DNA of 64,000 nucleotides from Rhodobiaceae bacterium UBA7804 (GTDB lineage: Bacteria > Pseudomonadota > Alphaproteobacteria > Parvibaculales > Parvibaculaceae), in contig DLCG01000008.1 in NCBI GenBank assembly GCA_002480495.1, positions 614,749 through 678,748 of the forward strand. The letters are read 5' to 3'. Below are positions 8,985-18,683 of the stretch, in pieces. Below the pieces are notes generated by a model. It saw nothing but the letters and a program-made list of their open reading frames with translations, was not told the DNA's origin and did no database searches. Made by a program: the position numbers and the translations under genes. Every line of letters starts with the position of its first letter. Positions within the stretch are counted from its first letter, which is position 1.

Positions 8985-9196
8985 CGGGTCTCGCTCCCTC
9001 TGGCCTCGTCGAGAATCTTCCGGGCGCGCTCATGTTCCTCGTCCGCAACCATGATACGCCGCGGCAGAATGCCGAGCGAGCCTTCCACAATGCTCGTGTG
9101 GGTGTCCAATTCGAATGGCTCTATGCCTTCCTCCCTCAGCCTGTGCTTCAGAAACGAGATGAGGACGGGATCGGTGGTTCGAATCAGCTCTTTCAC
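8981..9196 (-). CDS. DUF2007 putative signal-transducing protein
   Basis: This is a 71-residue ferredoxin-fold-sized protein of the DUF2007 family, with the typical core ELIRTTDPVLISFLKHRL, GIEPFELD and PRRIMVADEE. I choose the GTG at 9196 because an AAGGAG sequence lies about 10 nt upstream and the family normally begins right at this point; an ATG at 9217 would add seven residues that overlap that ribosome binding site. It is the first gene of a two-gene unit with the TrmN6-like methyltransferase. The molecular role is unknown. Confidence 0.85.
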   Translation of the reverse strand: MKELIRTTDPVLISFLKHRLREEGIEPFELDTHTSIVEGSLGILPRRIMVADEEHERARKILDEARGSETR

Positions 9197-9378
9197 GCGC
9201 TGCCTTTCTCCTTGCATCGCCCCGCCCTGCCGCCGCGCCACACTGCGGCATATGGCCTGCGGGCCTTGCCGCCCCCGGCACCCCAACCTATGCTCCCTTA
9301 TGACGGCAGGATAACACAAGCCGTATGTGGAAAATCGGGGTTCCAGCGGGAGCCCGGCTCTCAAATCAGGAGTAGCGA

Positions 9379-10398
9379 GTGGGCGTTGTTGTTCCCCTGG
9401 AGGAAGATCGTGGCCGCGGCCAGAATGCCGTAGCGCAGCTTCAGGCGCTGGTGGCGGACGAAATGGAAGCCGTCAACGAATTCATCCGTGAACGGATGTC
9501 TTCCGACGTTCCCATGATTCCCGATCTTGCGAGCCATCTCATCAATTCGGGCGGCAAGCGGCTCCGGCCCATGCTCACCATCGCCTCTTCCAAGATGTGC
9601 GGCTACAAGGGCAAGGACCATATCAAGCTCGCCGCCACCGTCGAATTCCTGCACACGGCCACCCTCCTTCATGACGATGTGGTGGACGAGAGCGACCTCA
9701 GGCGCGGCAAGAAGACCGCCCGCACCATCTGGGGCAACCAGGCGAGCGTCCTTGTCGGCGATTTCCTGCTCGGGCGCGCCTTCAAGCTCATGGTCGAGAC
9801 GAAGTCGCTCCGCGCGCTCGAAATCATCGCGGATGCGGCGTCCATCATCGCCGAGGGCGAGGTGATGCAGCTTGCCGCCGCGAAGGATACGGGCACGACG
9901 GAAGACGCATACCTGCGCGTCATCTCCGCCAAGACGGCGGCGCTCTTCGCCGCCGCGACCGAAATCGGCGCCGTCATTTCCGAGCGCAACGGCAGCGAGG
10001 CGGCGGCGCTCGAATCCTACGGCCGCAATCTCGGCATCGCCTTCCAGCTCGTGGACGACGCGCTCGACTATGGCGGACGCGCGGCCTCGCTCGGCAAGAA
10101 TGTCGGCGACGATTTCCGCGAAGGAAAGATCACTCTTCCCGTCGTCCTCGCCTTCCGGCGCGGCAATGCGGAGGAGCGCGCCTTCTGGCAGCGCACGCTG
10201 CAGCAGGGCGACCGTCAGGAAGGCGATCTCGAAAAGGCGGTCGAGTTGATGAACCGGCACTCCGCCCTTGAGGATACGACCTCGCGCGCGCGGCACTATG
10301 GCGCCATCGCGACCGACGCGCTGGCGATCTTCCCCGAAAGCCCCTATCGCGACGCGCTCACCGCGCTTGTCGAATTCTGCATCAATCGCAATCACTGA
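9379..10398 (+). CDS. ispB: Octaprenyl (polyprenyl) diphosphate synthase
   Basis: This 339-residue trans-isoprenyl diphosphate synthase makes the ubiquinone side chain. Both aspartate-rich metal sites are present: DDVVD (residues 99-103) and DDALD (226-230), with GGKRLRPM near 58-65 and the second-site context AFQLVDD. It starts with GTG at 9379 behind AGGAG. Product chain length cannot be read reliably from the sequence; the octa- or decaprenyl call follows the position and the alphaproteobacterial context. It converges with ispE. Confidence 0.93.
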   Translation: MGVVVPLEEDRGRGQNAVAQLQALVADEMEAVNEFIRERMSSDVPMIPDLASHLINSGGKRLRPMLTIASSKMCGYKGKDHIKLAATVEFLHTATLLHDDVVDESDLRRGKKTARTIWGNQASVLVGDFLLGRAFKLMVETKSLRALEIIADAASIIAEGEVMQLAAAKDTGTTEDAYLRVISAKTAALFAAATEIGAVISERNGSEAAALESYGRNLGIAFQLVDDALDYGGRAASLGKNVGDDFREGKITLPVVLAFRRGNAEERAFWQRTLQQGDRQEGDLEKAVELMNRHSALEDTTSRARHYGAIATDALAIFPESPYRDALTALVEFCINRNH

Positions 10399-10443
10399 GT
10401 CCGGACACTGAGCGATGCCGGGCGCGAACGAAAAGAGAGCCGG

Positions 10444-11310
10444 TCAAAGCGCCTTGCCCGCCGCAACCCACCAGCCGGGATGCGCGAGCCCGAGGGCATA
10501 GGCTGCTTCCTTCGCCGCCTCCTCCGAGGGATAGAGGCCGAAACAGGTCGCCCCCGAACCCGACATGCGGGCGAGACGGCAATCCACGGTCGCGGCAATA
10601 GCCGCCCTCGTATCGCCGATCTGCGGCGCAAGCCGGATCGCCGGCGCTTCGAGGTCGTTCCCTTCTTCCGCCGCCCATCGCACGAGTTCGTCGAGCGAGG
10701 CGAATGAAGGCAGTTCGGGGTCCGCGGGATGTCCGGCGAGCGAAGGGGCGGCCAGTTCCCTGAAGACCCTGCCCGTCTGCACCTCGATCCCTGGGTTTGC
10801 CAGCACGAACCAGAAGGGCGGCAACGTCAGTTCCGCAGTTCTTTCGCCGATACCCCACATCAGCGCGGAGCTGGACGCAAGGCACACAGGCACATCCGCG
10901 CCGAGAGAAGCGGCGAGTTCCGCAAGCGCCGCCTCGTCCGGCCTCACCTGCCAGAGCCGCATCAGCGCGCGCAATGCCGCCGCCGCATCCGCCGAACCGC
11001 CGCCGATGCCGGATGCGACAGGCAGGTTCTTCTCCAGCGTGATATGCGCGCCCGCCTCCACTCCGGTCAGACCGCGAAGCGCCCGCGCAGCGCGCAGAAC
11101 CAGATTGTCCGCTTCGGCTTCGAGCGCCTTTGCGAAAGGTCCCGTCACGCCAAGCCCCACCACATCGGCCTTCTCCGCCGTCACGCTGTCGCCGATCCGC
11201 GCGAAAGCGACGAGACTCCGAAGTTCGTGATAGCCGTCCTCCCGGCGGCCAAGAATGCGCAATGTCAGGTTGATCTTGGCAAAGGCGTTTTCCCTGACCG
11301 GCCCCGGCAT
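10444..11310 (-). CDS. ispE: 4-diphosphocytidyl-2-C-methyl-D-erythritol kinase
   Basis: IspE phosphorylates CDP-methylerythritol in the MEP isoprenoid pathway. The 288-residue protein has the family start AFAKINLTLRILGRREDGYH and the GHMP-kinase ATP loop PVASGIGGGSADAA (97-110). The C-terminal MSGSGATCFGL is the third conserved motif. It begins 4 bp after the stop of the TPR lipoprotein gene, so the two form one operon. Together with ispH at 50 kb and ispB nearby, it shows that the organism uses the MEP route. Confidence 0.96.
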   Translation of the reverse strand: MPGPVRENAFAKINLTLRILGRREDGYHELRSLVAFARIGDSVTAEKADVVGLGVTGPFAKALEAEADNLVLRAARALRGLTGVEAGAHITLEKNLPVASGIGGGSADAAAALRALMRLWQVRPDEAALAELAASLGADVPVCLASSSALMWGIGERTAELTLPPFWFVLANPGIEVQTGRVFRELAAPSLAGHPADPELPSFASLDELVRWAAEEGNDLEAPAIRLAPQIGDTRAAIAATVDCRLARMSGSGATCFGLYPSEEAAKEAAYALGLAHPGWWVAAGKAL

Positions 11311-11314
11311 GGGT

Positions 11315-13111
11315 TCAGGAACCCGCCGCGCCCGCCGGAAGCGTGCCCTTCAACTCGTTCTCCGCGCGCTCGCCCGCTTCCAGGCCGAGTTCGAGCTTGG
11401 TGCGCAGGATGTCCTCCCGCTTCTTCTCCGGGTTCATCGCCAGCGCGTGACTCCACTGGAAGCGCGCCTCGATCTTGCGGCCCACCTTCCAGAGCGCATC
11501 GCCCAGATGCTCGTTGATCGTCGGATCGCCCGGCTCGAGTTCCACCGCGCGTTCGAGATATTTCACGGCAAGGCCATATTCGCCCAGCCGGTAGCGCGCC
11601 CAGCCCAGGCTGTCGACGATGAAGCCGTCATTCGGCCGGCGCTCCACCGCCTTCTCGATCATGGCGAGCGCTTCGTCGAGATTGCGGTGCTGTTCGATCC
11701 AGGAATAGCCGAGATAGTTCAGCACCAGAGGATGTTCGCCCGACATTTCGAGCGCGAGAAGAAGATCGTCCTCCGCCTTGTCCCATTGGCCGAGCCGTTC
11801 CAGGCAGATGCCGCGCGCATAATAGAGCGTCCAGTCGCCGGAGTCCGGCTCGCCAGACAGCATGATCGCGCGCTCATATTGCATGGCGGCTTCCGCGTAG
11901 CTCTCCTTCGCGCGATAGATATCGCCCATTGCGACGATCGGTTCCACGCGTTGCGGATCCCGCTTCGACACGGCATCGAGAACGCGGATTGCTTCGTCCT
12001 GCCGGTCGAGTTCGTTCATCGCCATCGCGGTCTGGATGCGCGCATTCAGATAAAGCGGCGAGTCCTCATCCACCTTCGAATAGGCCGCAATGGCGTCCTC
12101 CCAGCGTTTCTGCTGTTCGTAGGAGCCTGCGAGCAGAGACTGCGCAATGTCGAAGTCCGGCCGCATATAGAGTGCGAGCCGCAGATAGAGTTCGGCGAGA
12201 TTGCCCGACGTGTCGCTCGCAAGCGCGCTGCCGAGGCCGTAAAGCGCTTCCGCCGTGCCCTCCGCCGCATTGGCGACAAGGGGGGGAAGGGTTTCGCCGC
12301 GGTTCAGCCGCGCCAGCGCATCGGTGGCCAGCGGATGCTCGGGCGAGATTTCCATGAAGCTCTCGATGACGGCGCGCGCCTCGTCCGTGCGGCCCTGCCG
12401 CTGCAGATAGCTCGCATAGGCTTCGACGATGCGGATCGAGCCGCCGCCGCTCGTCTCCATCGCTTCCGCATAGGCCTTGCCCGCGCCTTCGTCGTCGCCG
12501 AGCACTTCGAGCATGAGCGCTTCGTGGAACGAGCGGAACAGCGCGAAGGCGGCGCGCCCCTCGAAGGCGCCGATCCGCTCCAGCGCGAGTTCCCGGTTGC
12601 CCTCGCCCACCGCCGCCCATGCGTCGGTCAGCGTGCCGACAAGCGCTGTGAAGGGGCCAGGCGCCGCGGCAGCTATTTCCTCGCGCGCGCCCGCATAGTC
12701 GCCGCGCTTCAGGTCGGCAAGCGCAAGCGTCAGCCGCGGCATGCGTTCACCCGCATCATGTGCGACGAGCTTCTTCGCAAGCCTTATGGCGCGGTCCATG
12801 TCGCCGCCCACCAGCGCCGACATGAAGGCGCGATCGAGGATCACCGGATCGTCCGGCTCCCCCGCAAGGGCCTTGTCGTAATAGTCGGCTGCTTTCAGAT
12901 TGTCGTTCACCGAAGCCGCGTGGCGGCCGGCAAGATAGGCGCCAAAGGGCGTTTCGGGTTCGCCCCCGGAAAAGAGGCCGCTCGAAAAGCCCGTTCCCGC
13001 GCAGCCGGCCAGCGCCGGCGCCAGGATAGCGAGCACGGCCAGCTTCTTCGCCACGCTCCCGATACGCAGAACCGGCGCTTTACGCGAAAACGCCGTATCG
13101 ACAGATTCCAT
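11315..13111 (-). CDS. TPR-repeat lipoprotein
   Basis: This protein of about 598 residues has a signal peptide that ends in a lipobox (LAPALAGC), so it is probably a lipid-anchored periplasmic or outer-membrane protein. The rest consists of tetratricopeptide-like helical repeats, for example YYDKALAGEPDDPVILDRAF and YLERAVELEPGDPTINEHLG. I start it at ATG 13111, behind GGAGG; the frame runs 21 codons further upstream to a GTG without signal character. Such proteins are common next to ispE in alphaproteobacteria. They are presumed to be scaffolds, with no proven function. Confidence 0.85.
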   Translation of the reverse strand: MESVDTAFSRKAPVLRIGSVAKKLAVLAILAPALAGCAGTGFSSGLFSGGEPETPFGAYLAGRHAASVNDNLKAADYYDKALAGEPDDPVILDRAFMSALVGGDMDRAIRLAKKLVAHDAGERMPRLTLALADLKRGDYAGAREEIAAAAPGPFTALVGTLTDAWAAVGEGNRELALERIGAFEGRAAFALFRSFHEALMLEVLGDDEGAGKAYAEAMETSGGGSIRIVEAYASYLQRQGRTDEARAVIESFMEISPEHPLATDALARLNRGETLPPLVANAAEGTAEALYGLGSALASDTSGNLAELYLRLALYMRPDFDIAQSLLAGSYEQQKRWEDAIAAYSKVDEDSPLYLNARIQTAMAMNELDRQDEAIRVLDAVSKRDPQRVEPIVAMGDIYRAKESYAEAAMQYERAIMLSGEPDSGDWTLYYARGICLERLGQWDKAEDDLLLALEMSGEHPLVLNYLGYSWIEQHRNLDEALAMIEKAVERRPNDGFIVDSLGWARYRLGEYGLAVKYLERAVELEPGDPTINEHLGDALWKVGRKIEARFQWSHALAMNPEKKREDILRTKLELGLEAGERAENELKGTLPAGAAGS

Positions 13112-13214
13112 CCGGGGGCTGGCCTCCGTGCCTTCTGATTCACGGCCCGCCGGAAGGGCGGGCCGCCACCACACTAACCAAAAGCCGCGGCGCCCGCCAT
13201 GCCGCGAAGCGGTC

Positions 13215-14891
13215 CTACATGTTCGGATAGTTCGGGCCGCCGCCGCCTTCCGGCACCGTCCAGTTGATGTTCTGGGCCGGGTCCTTGATGTCGCAGGTCT
13301 TGCAGTGGACGCAGTTCTGCGCGTTGATCTGGAAGCGCGGGTTGGAGCCGTCGTCGTCGCGCACCACCTCGTACACGCCTGCCGGGCAGTAGCGCTGCGC
13401 CGGTTCGGCGTAGTTCGGCAGGTTGTAGGCGATCGGGATTGCCGGGTCCTTCAGCTTCAGATGGACTGGCTGGTCTTCCTCGTGGTTCGTCGCCGAAATG
13501 AACACGGAGGAAAGCTTGTCGAAGGAGATCTTCCCGTCGGGCTTGGGATAGTCGATCGGCTTGCATTCGCTCGCCTTCTTGATCGACTCGTAATCCGCCT
13601 TGCCGTGCTTCAGCGTGAAGGGCAGTCCGATCCCGAGATTGTTCATCCACATGTCGACGGCGCCGAGACCGATGCCGAGGAACGTGCCGAGCTTCGACCA
13701 GAGCGGCTTCACGTTGCGCACGCGCTTCAGGTCCTTGTAGACCGGGCTCTTCTCGTAAGCCTCCGCATAGGCGGTCAGTTCGTCGCCCTGGCGTCCGTCC
13801 TTCACCGCCTCGAAGACCGCTTCCGCGCCCATCTTGCCGGTCAGCATGGCGTTGTGGCTGCCCTTGATGCGCGGCACGTTGACGAAACCGGCCGAGCAGC
13901 CGATCAGCGCGCCGCCGGGGAAGGTGAGCTTCGGCACGGACTGGAAGCCGCCTTCGGTGATGGCGCGCGCGCCATAGGCGATGCGCTTGCCGCCCTCGAA
14001 AGTGTCGGCCACGGCCGGGTGATGCTTGAAGCGCTGGAACTCGTCGAAGGGCGAGAGGTAGGGATTCTTGTAGTTCAGGTGAACCACGAAACCGACCGAC
14101 ACGAGGTTCTCGCCGAAGTGATAGAGGAAGGAGCCGCCGCCGGTCGAATTGTCGAGCGGCCAGCCCATCGTGTGCTGCACAAGGCCCTTCTTGTGCTTGG
14201 AAGGATCGATCTCCCAGAGCTCCTTGAGGCCGATGCCGAACTTCTGCGGCTCGCGGCCTTCGTCGAGCTTGAACTTGCGGATCAGTTCCTTCGACAGCGA
14301 ACCGCGCACGCCTTCCGCGAAGAGCGTGTACTTGCCGCGCAGTTCCATGCCGGGGGTATAGCTGTCCTTGTGGCTGCCGTCCTTCGCCACGCCCATGTCG
14401 CCGGTGATGACGCCGCGCACCGAGCCGTCCTCGCCGTAGAGCACTTCCGCGCCCGCGAAGCCCGGATAGATTTCGACGCCGAGCGCCTCCGCCTGCTCCG
14501 CGAGCCAGCGGCAGACATTCGCAAGGCTCACGATGTAGTTGCCGTGATTGTTCATCAGCGGCGGGAAAAGGAAATTCGGAATGCGGATGCCGCCGGCCGG
14601 GCCCAGATAGATGAAGTGATCCGCCGTTACTTCCGTATCGATCGGGGCGCCCTTCTCGCGCCAGTCGGGAATCAGCGCATCGAGGCCGATCGGATCGACC
14701 ACGGCGCCGGAAAGGATATGCGCGCCGACTTCCGAGCCTTTTTCGATCAGGCAGACCGAAATGTCGAAATCCTCTTCCGCCGCGAGCTGGCGCAGACGGA
14801 TCGCCGCGGAAAGGCCCGCCGGGCCGCCGCCGACGATGACGACGTCATATTCCATATACTCGCGTTCGACTGCCGCCTCGCTCATATTCAT
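13215..14891 (-). CDS. Electron transfer flavoprotein-ubiquinone oxidoreductase
   Basis: ETF-QO passes electrons from ETF (fatty-acid and amino-acid dehydrogenases) to ubiquinone at the membrane. The 558-residue protein has an N-terminal FAD dinucleotide fold (DVVIVGGGPAGLSAAIRL). The C-terminal domain carries the single 4Fe-4S cluster: a first cysteine in RYCPAGVYE and the cluster CVHCKTCDIKDP. The end PEGGGGPNYPNM is characteristic. Two ATGs are close together (14891 and 14885); an AAGGAG sits 3 nt before the first and 9 nt before the second, so translation may start at 14885. A promoter-like sequence lies about 60 bp upstream. Confidence 0.97.
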   Translation of the reverse strand: MNMSEAAVEREYMEYDVVIVGGGPAGLSAAIRLRQLAAEEDFDISVCLIEKGSEVGAHILSGAVVDPIGLDALIPDWREKGAPIDTEVTADHFIYLGPAGGIRIPNFLFPPLMNNHGNYIVSLANVCRWLAEQAEALGVEIYPGFAGAEVLYGEDGSVRGVITGDMGVAKDGSHKDSYTPGMELRGKYTLFAEGVRGSLSKELIRKFKLDEGREPQKFGIGLKELWEIDPSKHKKGLVQHTMGWPLDNSTGGGSFLYHFGENLVSVGFVVHLNYKNPYLSPFDEFQRFKHHPAVADTFEGGKRIAYGARAITEGGFQSVPKLTFPGGALIGCSAGFVNVPRIKGSHNAMLTGKMGAEAVFEAVKDGRQGDELTAYAEAYEKSPVYKDLKRVRNVKPLWSKLGTFLGIGLGAVDMWMNNLGIGLPFTLKHGKADYESIKKASECKPIDYPKPDGKISFDKLSSVFISATNHEEDQPVHLKLKDPAIPIAYNLPNYAEPAQRYCPAGVYEVVRDDDGSNPRFQINAQNCVHCKTCDIKDPAQNINWTVPEGGGGPNYPNM

Positions 14892-14957
14892 CCTCTCCTT
14901 GTCCGGCGCCTATCGCGCTCTTCGCGCCGCCGGACCGCCGCCAGAAAACCGGGCTCC

Positions 14958-14986
14958 GTTATGGTGCGAATGCCCTTTCGGGTCAA
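14958..14986 (-). promoter_or_regulatory. Predicted promoter for the ETF-QO gene
   Basis: On the minus strand TTGACC (14981-14986) and CATAAC (14958-14963) are 17 bp apart. Transcription would start near 14951 and give a leader of about 60 nt. Confidence 0.5.
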
Positions 14987-15145
14987 TATATTGGGCCTTT
15001 CGGCGGGCTTCGCTTCCAGTTGCATGTCATTCTCAACAAGACGCGCGAGCCCGGCGAATGTAGAACGAGTGTAGGTTTGCGTTTGTGACCGTCAAATCGC
15101 ATCGCATCCGCACTCTGTTCAAACCCGAAGGACGCAAGGGCGCAG

Positions 15146-16030
15146 ATGAACCGCTCCGGCAATGGAGAAGAAACGAGCGCAGGGGAAGCCGCCGCGCTTC
15201 TCGCCTTCTATGTGGAGGCGGGCGTGGAGGACGTCTTCTGCGACGAGCCGGTGAACCGGTATGCGTTGCAGGACGCCGCGACGCCCGAACCCGCGCGCGC
15301 CGCCGAAGCGCGTGTCGAAGCGCGAGAAGCGCCTCGCGGACCCCGTCCCGATCCGCGCGGCGAGACGGCGCCGCAGCCCGCCGCGCCACGCCCTGCCGCG
15401 CCTTCCGCCATTCCGCTTGAAGACGCGCAGGCCGCCGAAAGCGCGCGCATTGCCGCCGCGCGTTGTTCGTCGCTCGATGAACTGAAAGAGGCGCTCGCGA
15501 ATTTCGAGGGCTGTCCGCTCCGCTACACGGCGAAGAATCTGGTCTTCGCGGACGGTAATCCGAAAGCGCGCATCATGCTGGTCGGCGAGGCGCCGGGCCG
15601 CGACGAGGACATTCAGGGCCTTCCCTTTGTCGGCCGCGCGGGCCAGCTCCTCGACAGGATGCTCGCCTCGATCGGCCTCGACCGGACTTCCGTCTACATC
15701 GTCAACACGCTGCCCTGGCGTCCGCCCGGCAACCGCACGCCGACGCCTGCCGAACATGCCGTCTGCATGCCCTTCGTCGAAAGGCATATCGAACTCGTCC
15801 AGCCGGAAGTCCTCGTGCTCCTGGGCGGCGTATCGGCGAAGCAGCTTCTGCAGACGGAGACCGGCATCATGCGGCTTCGCGGCAAATGGGCGACGGTGCG
15901 GATCGGCGAGCGCGACATTCCCGCCCTTCCGACGCTCCATCCCGCCTATCTCCTTCGCCAGCCCGCGCAGAAGCGTCTCGCCTACCGCGACCTTCTCGCC
16001 CTCAAGATGCGGCTCGATCCCCCAGGCTGA
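15146..16030 (+). CDS. Family 4-type uracil-DNA glycosylase with reduced Fe-S cysteines
   Basis: This 294-residue protein removes uracil from DNA by family similarity. It has motif 1 GEAPGRDED (148-156), PFVGRAGQLLD (160-170) and the C-terminal HPAYLLR motif (265-271). The first 100 residues are Ala/Pro/Arg-rich and probably disordered. Family 4 enzymes bind a 4Fe-4S cluster through C-x2-C and C-x15-C pairs. Here only Cys123 and Cys207 remain; the partner positions are Arg126 and Trp191. The cluster is therefore probably absent or altered. The fold call is strong; the biochemistry is inferred. Confidence 0.88.
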   Translation: MNRSGNGEETSAGEAAALLAFYVEAGVEDVFCDEPVNRYALQDAATPEPARAAEARVEAREAPRGPRPDPRGETAPQPAAPRPAAPSAIPLEDAQAAESARIAAARCSSLDELKEALANFEGCPLRYTAKNLVFADGNPKARIMLVGEAPGRDEDIQGLPFVGRAGQLLDRMLASIGLDRTSVYIVNTLPWRPPGNRTPTPAEHAVCMPFVERHIELVQPEVLVLLGGVSAKQLLQTETGIMRLRGKWATVRIGERDIPALPTLHPAYLLRQPAQKRLAYRDLLALKMRLDPPG

Positions 16031-16115
16031 AATCCGCCCTTGCGTTAACCAATTCGTCCAATTTCGGGACACGCGGTTCGATCCGCGCTTCCTGAGCGCC
16101 GTTTCGCTGGTTAAG

Positions 16116-17939
16116 ATGGCCTTCATGAACCGGGGGGCTCAGCATCTCCCCGTCGCGCGCGCGGCGGGACGATTTTTTTGTGCGATCGCCATCTATGCAA
16201 TGATGGGCGCCGCGCTTCTTATCCCCGCATATTCGCCCGCCAATGCCGGAAATATTCTCGTCGCCGAGGCGAGCGGCCAGCAGCCGACCCGCATCTGGAG
16301 CCCTGAAATCCTGAGCGGCGCCGACCGCGAACTCTATCGCGACATCTTCGCGGCGACGGAGCGCGGACGTTTCAACGAGGCGGACAAGCTCGCGGCAAGG
16401 CTCAAGGACAAGCGCCTCATGGGTCATGTCCTTCATGTGAAATACATGGGGCCCCACTACACGACGCGCTATTCGGAGCTGAAGGCCTGGCTTGCCGAAT
16501 ATAACGACCATCCCGGCGCGGCCGACATCTACAAGCTCGCGCTCCGGAAGCGTGGCTCCGCCTCCTGGCCCGCGAAGCCCGAGCCGCGGCGCTGGCGCCA
16601 GCCCATGCATGCGGCCTATGCCGTCGATGACGGCGCGCTCGAAAGCCCGTCGCCGCGCTTCCGCGAGATCGACCGCGAAGTGCGCCGCATGGTCTCGAGC
16701 GGCACGGCGGAACGCGCGCAGGCCTGGCTTCGCCGCAGCAATGTGCGCGGCGCGCTGACCAATCTCGAATACGACAAGGTGCGCGAACGGATCGTCGCCT
16801 CGTATTTCCTCGAAGGCGAGGACGAGAAGGCCTATACGCTCGCCTCCGACATATTGCAGGCGCATGGCGCGAGCACGCCGCTCGCCAACTGGTATGCGGG
16901 CCTTGCCGCATGGCGCATGGAAAACTACGCCGCTGCCGCCGGTCATTTCGAGCGGCTCTCGGCGATGGCGCGCATCTCGCCCTGGACGAAGGCGGCGGGC
17001 GGCTTCTGGGCGGCGCGCTCCTGGCTCGCCGCGGGGCGTCCGGAGAAAGTCGCCCCGCTGCTCGAACTTGCCGCCGATACGGGCGCCACTTTCTACGGCA
17101 TTCTCGCCACGCGCCAACTCGGCCGCGAACTGCACATCGACTGGGTGGAGCCGCGCCTAGACGAGGCGTCCTTCCGTTCACTGACGGAAACGGATGCCGT
17201 GGCCCGCGCCGTCGCGCTCATGCAGATCGGCAAGCGCGACCTCGCGCGCGAGGAACTCATCCGCGCCCATGCGCTCATCGAGCCTTCGCTCGATCAGGCG
17301 ATGATCGCGCTCGCCTCCTTCTACGATCTGCCCGCCATCGAGCTTCAGGTGGCGAACGCGGCCTATGTGCCGGCCTCGCGCGCGCCGCGCGGGCGCATCG
17401 CGCTCAATGCGGGCCTCTTCCCCGTGCCGGATTACAAGCCGAGCACCGGCTACAAGGTCGACCGTGCGCTTCTCCTCGCCTTCATGCGGCAGGAGAGCAA
17501 GTTCCGTCCCGACGCCATGTCATGGGCCGGCGCGCGCGGCCTCATGCAGATCATGCCGGCGACCGCGAGCCATATCACGCAGGACCGCTCGCTCGCCCGC
17601 GCGAACAAGGACAAGCTTCTCGATCCGACCTTCAACATCACGCTTGGTCAGGACTATCTCACGGAGCTGATGGGATCGGGCGAGCCCTACGGCAATCTCT
17701 TCATGCTGACCACGGCCTATAATGGCGGTCCGGGGAACCTGAACCGCTGGCTCGCCAGCATGGACTTCAAGGGCGACCCCTTCCTCTTCATCGAGAGCAT
17801 TCCCGCCGCCGAGACGCGCGGTTATATCGAGCGCGTCGTCACCAATTACTGGATCTACAGCGACCGTCTCGGCCAGCCGGTCGGTTCGCTCGATGCATCG
17901 GCCTCCGGCGCCTGGCCCGTCTACCGTCCGGCGCGCTAG
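16116..17939 (+). CDS. slt: Soluble lytic murein transglycosylase
   Basis: This periplasmic enzyme cleaves the MurNAc-GlcNAc bond of peptidoglycan to give 1,6-anhydro ends. It has about 607 residues with a signal-type hydrophobic segment (residues about 18-38, ending PANAG), a long helical superhelix domain, and a C-terminal SLT domain: FMRQESKFRP with catalytic Glu460, GLMQIMPATA and AYNGGPGN. The open frame begins upstream at 15627, but that part overlaps the glycosylase gene and has no family match; I start it at ATG 16116, with ATG 16125 as an alternative. Confidence 0.93.
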   Translation: MAFMNRGAQHLPVARAAGRFFCAIAIYAMMGAALLIPAYSPANAGNILVAEASGQQPTRIWSPEILSGADRELYRDIFAATERGRFNEADKLAARLKDKRLMGHVLHVKYMGPHYTTRYSELKAWLAEYNDHPGAADIYKLALRKRGSASWPAKPEPRRWRQPMHAAYAVDDGALESPSPRFREIDREVRRMVSSGTAERAQAWLRRSNVRGALTNLEYDKVRERIVASYFLEGEDEKAYTLASDILQAHGASTPLANWYAGLAAWRMENYAAAAGHFERLSAMARISPWTKAAGGFWAARSWLAAGRPEKVAPLLELAADTGATFYGILATRQLGRELHIDWVEPRLDEASFRSLTETDAVARAVALMQIGKRDLAREELIRAHALIEPSLDQAMIALASFYDLPAIELQVANAAYVPASRAPRGRIALNAGLFPVPDYKPSTGYKVDRALLLAFMRQESKFRPDAMSWAGARGLMQIMPATASHITQDRSLARANKDKLLDPTFNITLGQDYLTELMGSGEPYGNLFMLTTAYNGGPGNLNRWLASMDFKGDPFLFIESIPAAETRGYIERVVTNYWIYSDRLGQPVGSLDASASGAWPVYRPAR

Positions 17940-18051
17940 AGCAAACCCCGGCTTCCAGACTCTCCATCCGGACCACCCTCCCCCTGTGGGGGGCCTGACC
18001 GAAGGCTGAGAAACCTCTATCTTCAATAATAACAGAGCCCCAGCCTTCACC

Positions 18052-18639
18052 TCACACCGGCAGGGCCTTCAGCGCCATGTCGGCGACCTGCTGCAATTCC
18101 TTCTTCGTCGCGCCGCCGGCCGCCTGAACGGAAATGCCGTTCATGACCGCCGTCACATAGCGTGCGAGAGCGGCGGGGTCCGCATCCTCCGGCAGGTCGC
18201 CTTCCTTTTTCGCCCGCTCGAAGCGTTTCCTGATCTTGGCGCAGCCCGCCTGACGGCGTTGCGCGAGTTCCTCGCGGATCGCGCTGCTCTCCTCACCGCC
18301 CGAAAGACCGGCCGTCACCAGCATGCAGCCATGCGGCGAGCCCTTCTCGCATTGGGAAGAAGCGGCATGGCAAAGCAGCCGCTGCACGGCCTCGCGCGCG
18401 GTCGGCGCGGCCAGCGCCTCGTCCATCGAGCCGCCCTTCATCTCTTCATATCTGTCGAGCGCGCGGCGGAAGAGGCCTTCCTTGTTGCCGAAGGCGGCAT
18501 AGAGGCTCGGCGGCTTGATGCCCATGGCAGCCGTCAGCTCGGATAGCGACGCACCCTCATATCCCTTTTCCCAGAATACGATGAGCGCCTTGTCGAGTGC
18601 CTGGTCCACGTCGAAGGCACGGGGCCTGCCCATGGCCAT
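18052..18639 (-). CDS. TetR-family transcriptional regulator
   Basis: This protein of about 195 residues begins MAMGRPRAFD and has a TetR N-terminal helix-turn-helix (YEGASLSELTAAMGIKPPSLYAAFGNKEGLF, read here in two halves around residues 28-58). I start it at ATG 18639 because GGAGG (18647-18651 on the complement) lies 7 nt upstream; the frame extends 21 codons further without a start signal. The C-terminal half holds several cysteines and is the presumed ligand pocket. The gene is divergent from the efflux operon, with a perfect palindrome in between, so it is probably the local repressor. Confidence 0.92.
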   Translation of the reverse strand: MAMGRPRAFDVDQALDKALIVFWEKGYEGASLSELTAAMGIKPPSLYAAFGNKEGLFRRALDRYEEMKGGSMDEALAAPTAREAVQRLLCHAASSQCEKGSPHGCMLVTAGLSGGEESSAIREELAQRRQAGCAKIRKRFERAKKEGDLPEDADPAALARYVTAVMNGISVQAAGGATKKELQQVADMALKALPV

Positions 18640-18683
18640 GATGCGTCCTCCATGAATTTTTTTAGTTTCCACTACATAAGCAT

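Noticed and set aside
17980..17992. CCCCC-TGT-GGGGG stem between slt and tetR as terminator
   Set aside because: The loop is only 3 nt, the stem 5 bp, and no T-tract follows on either strand.
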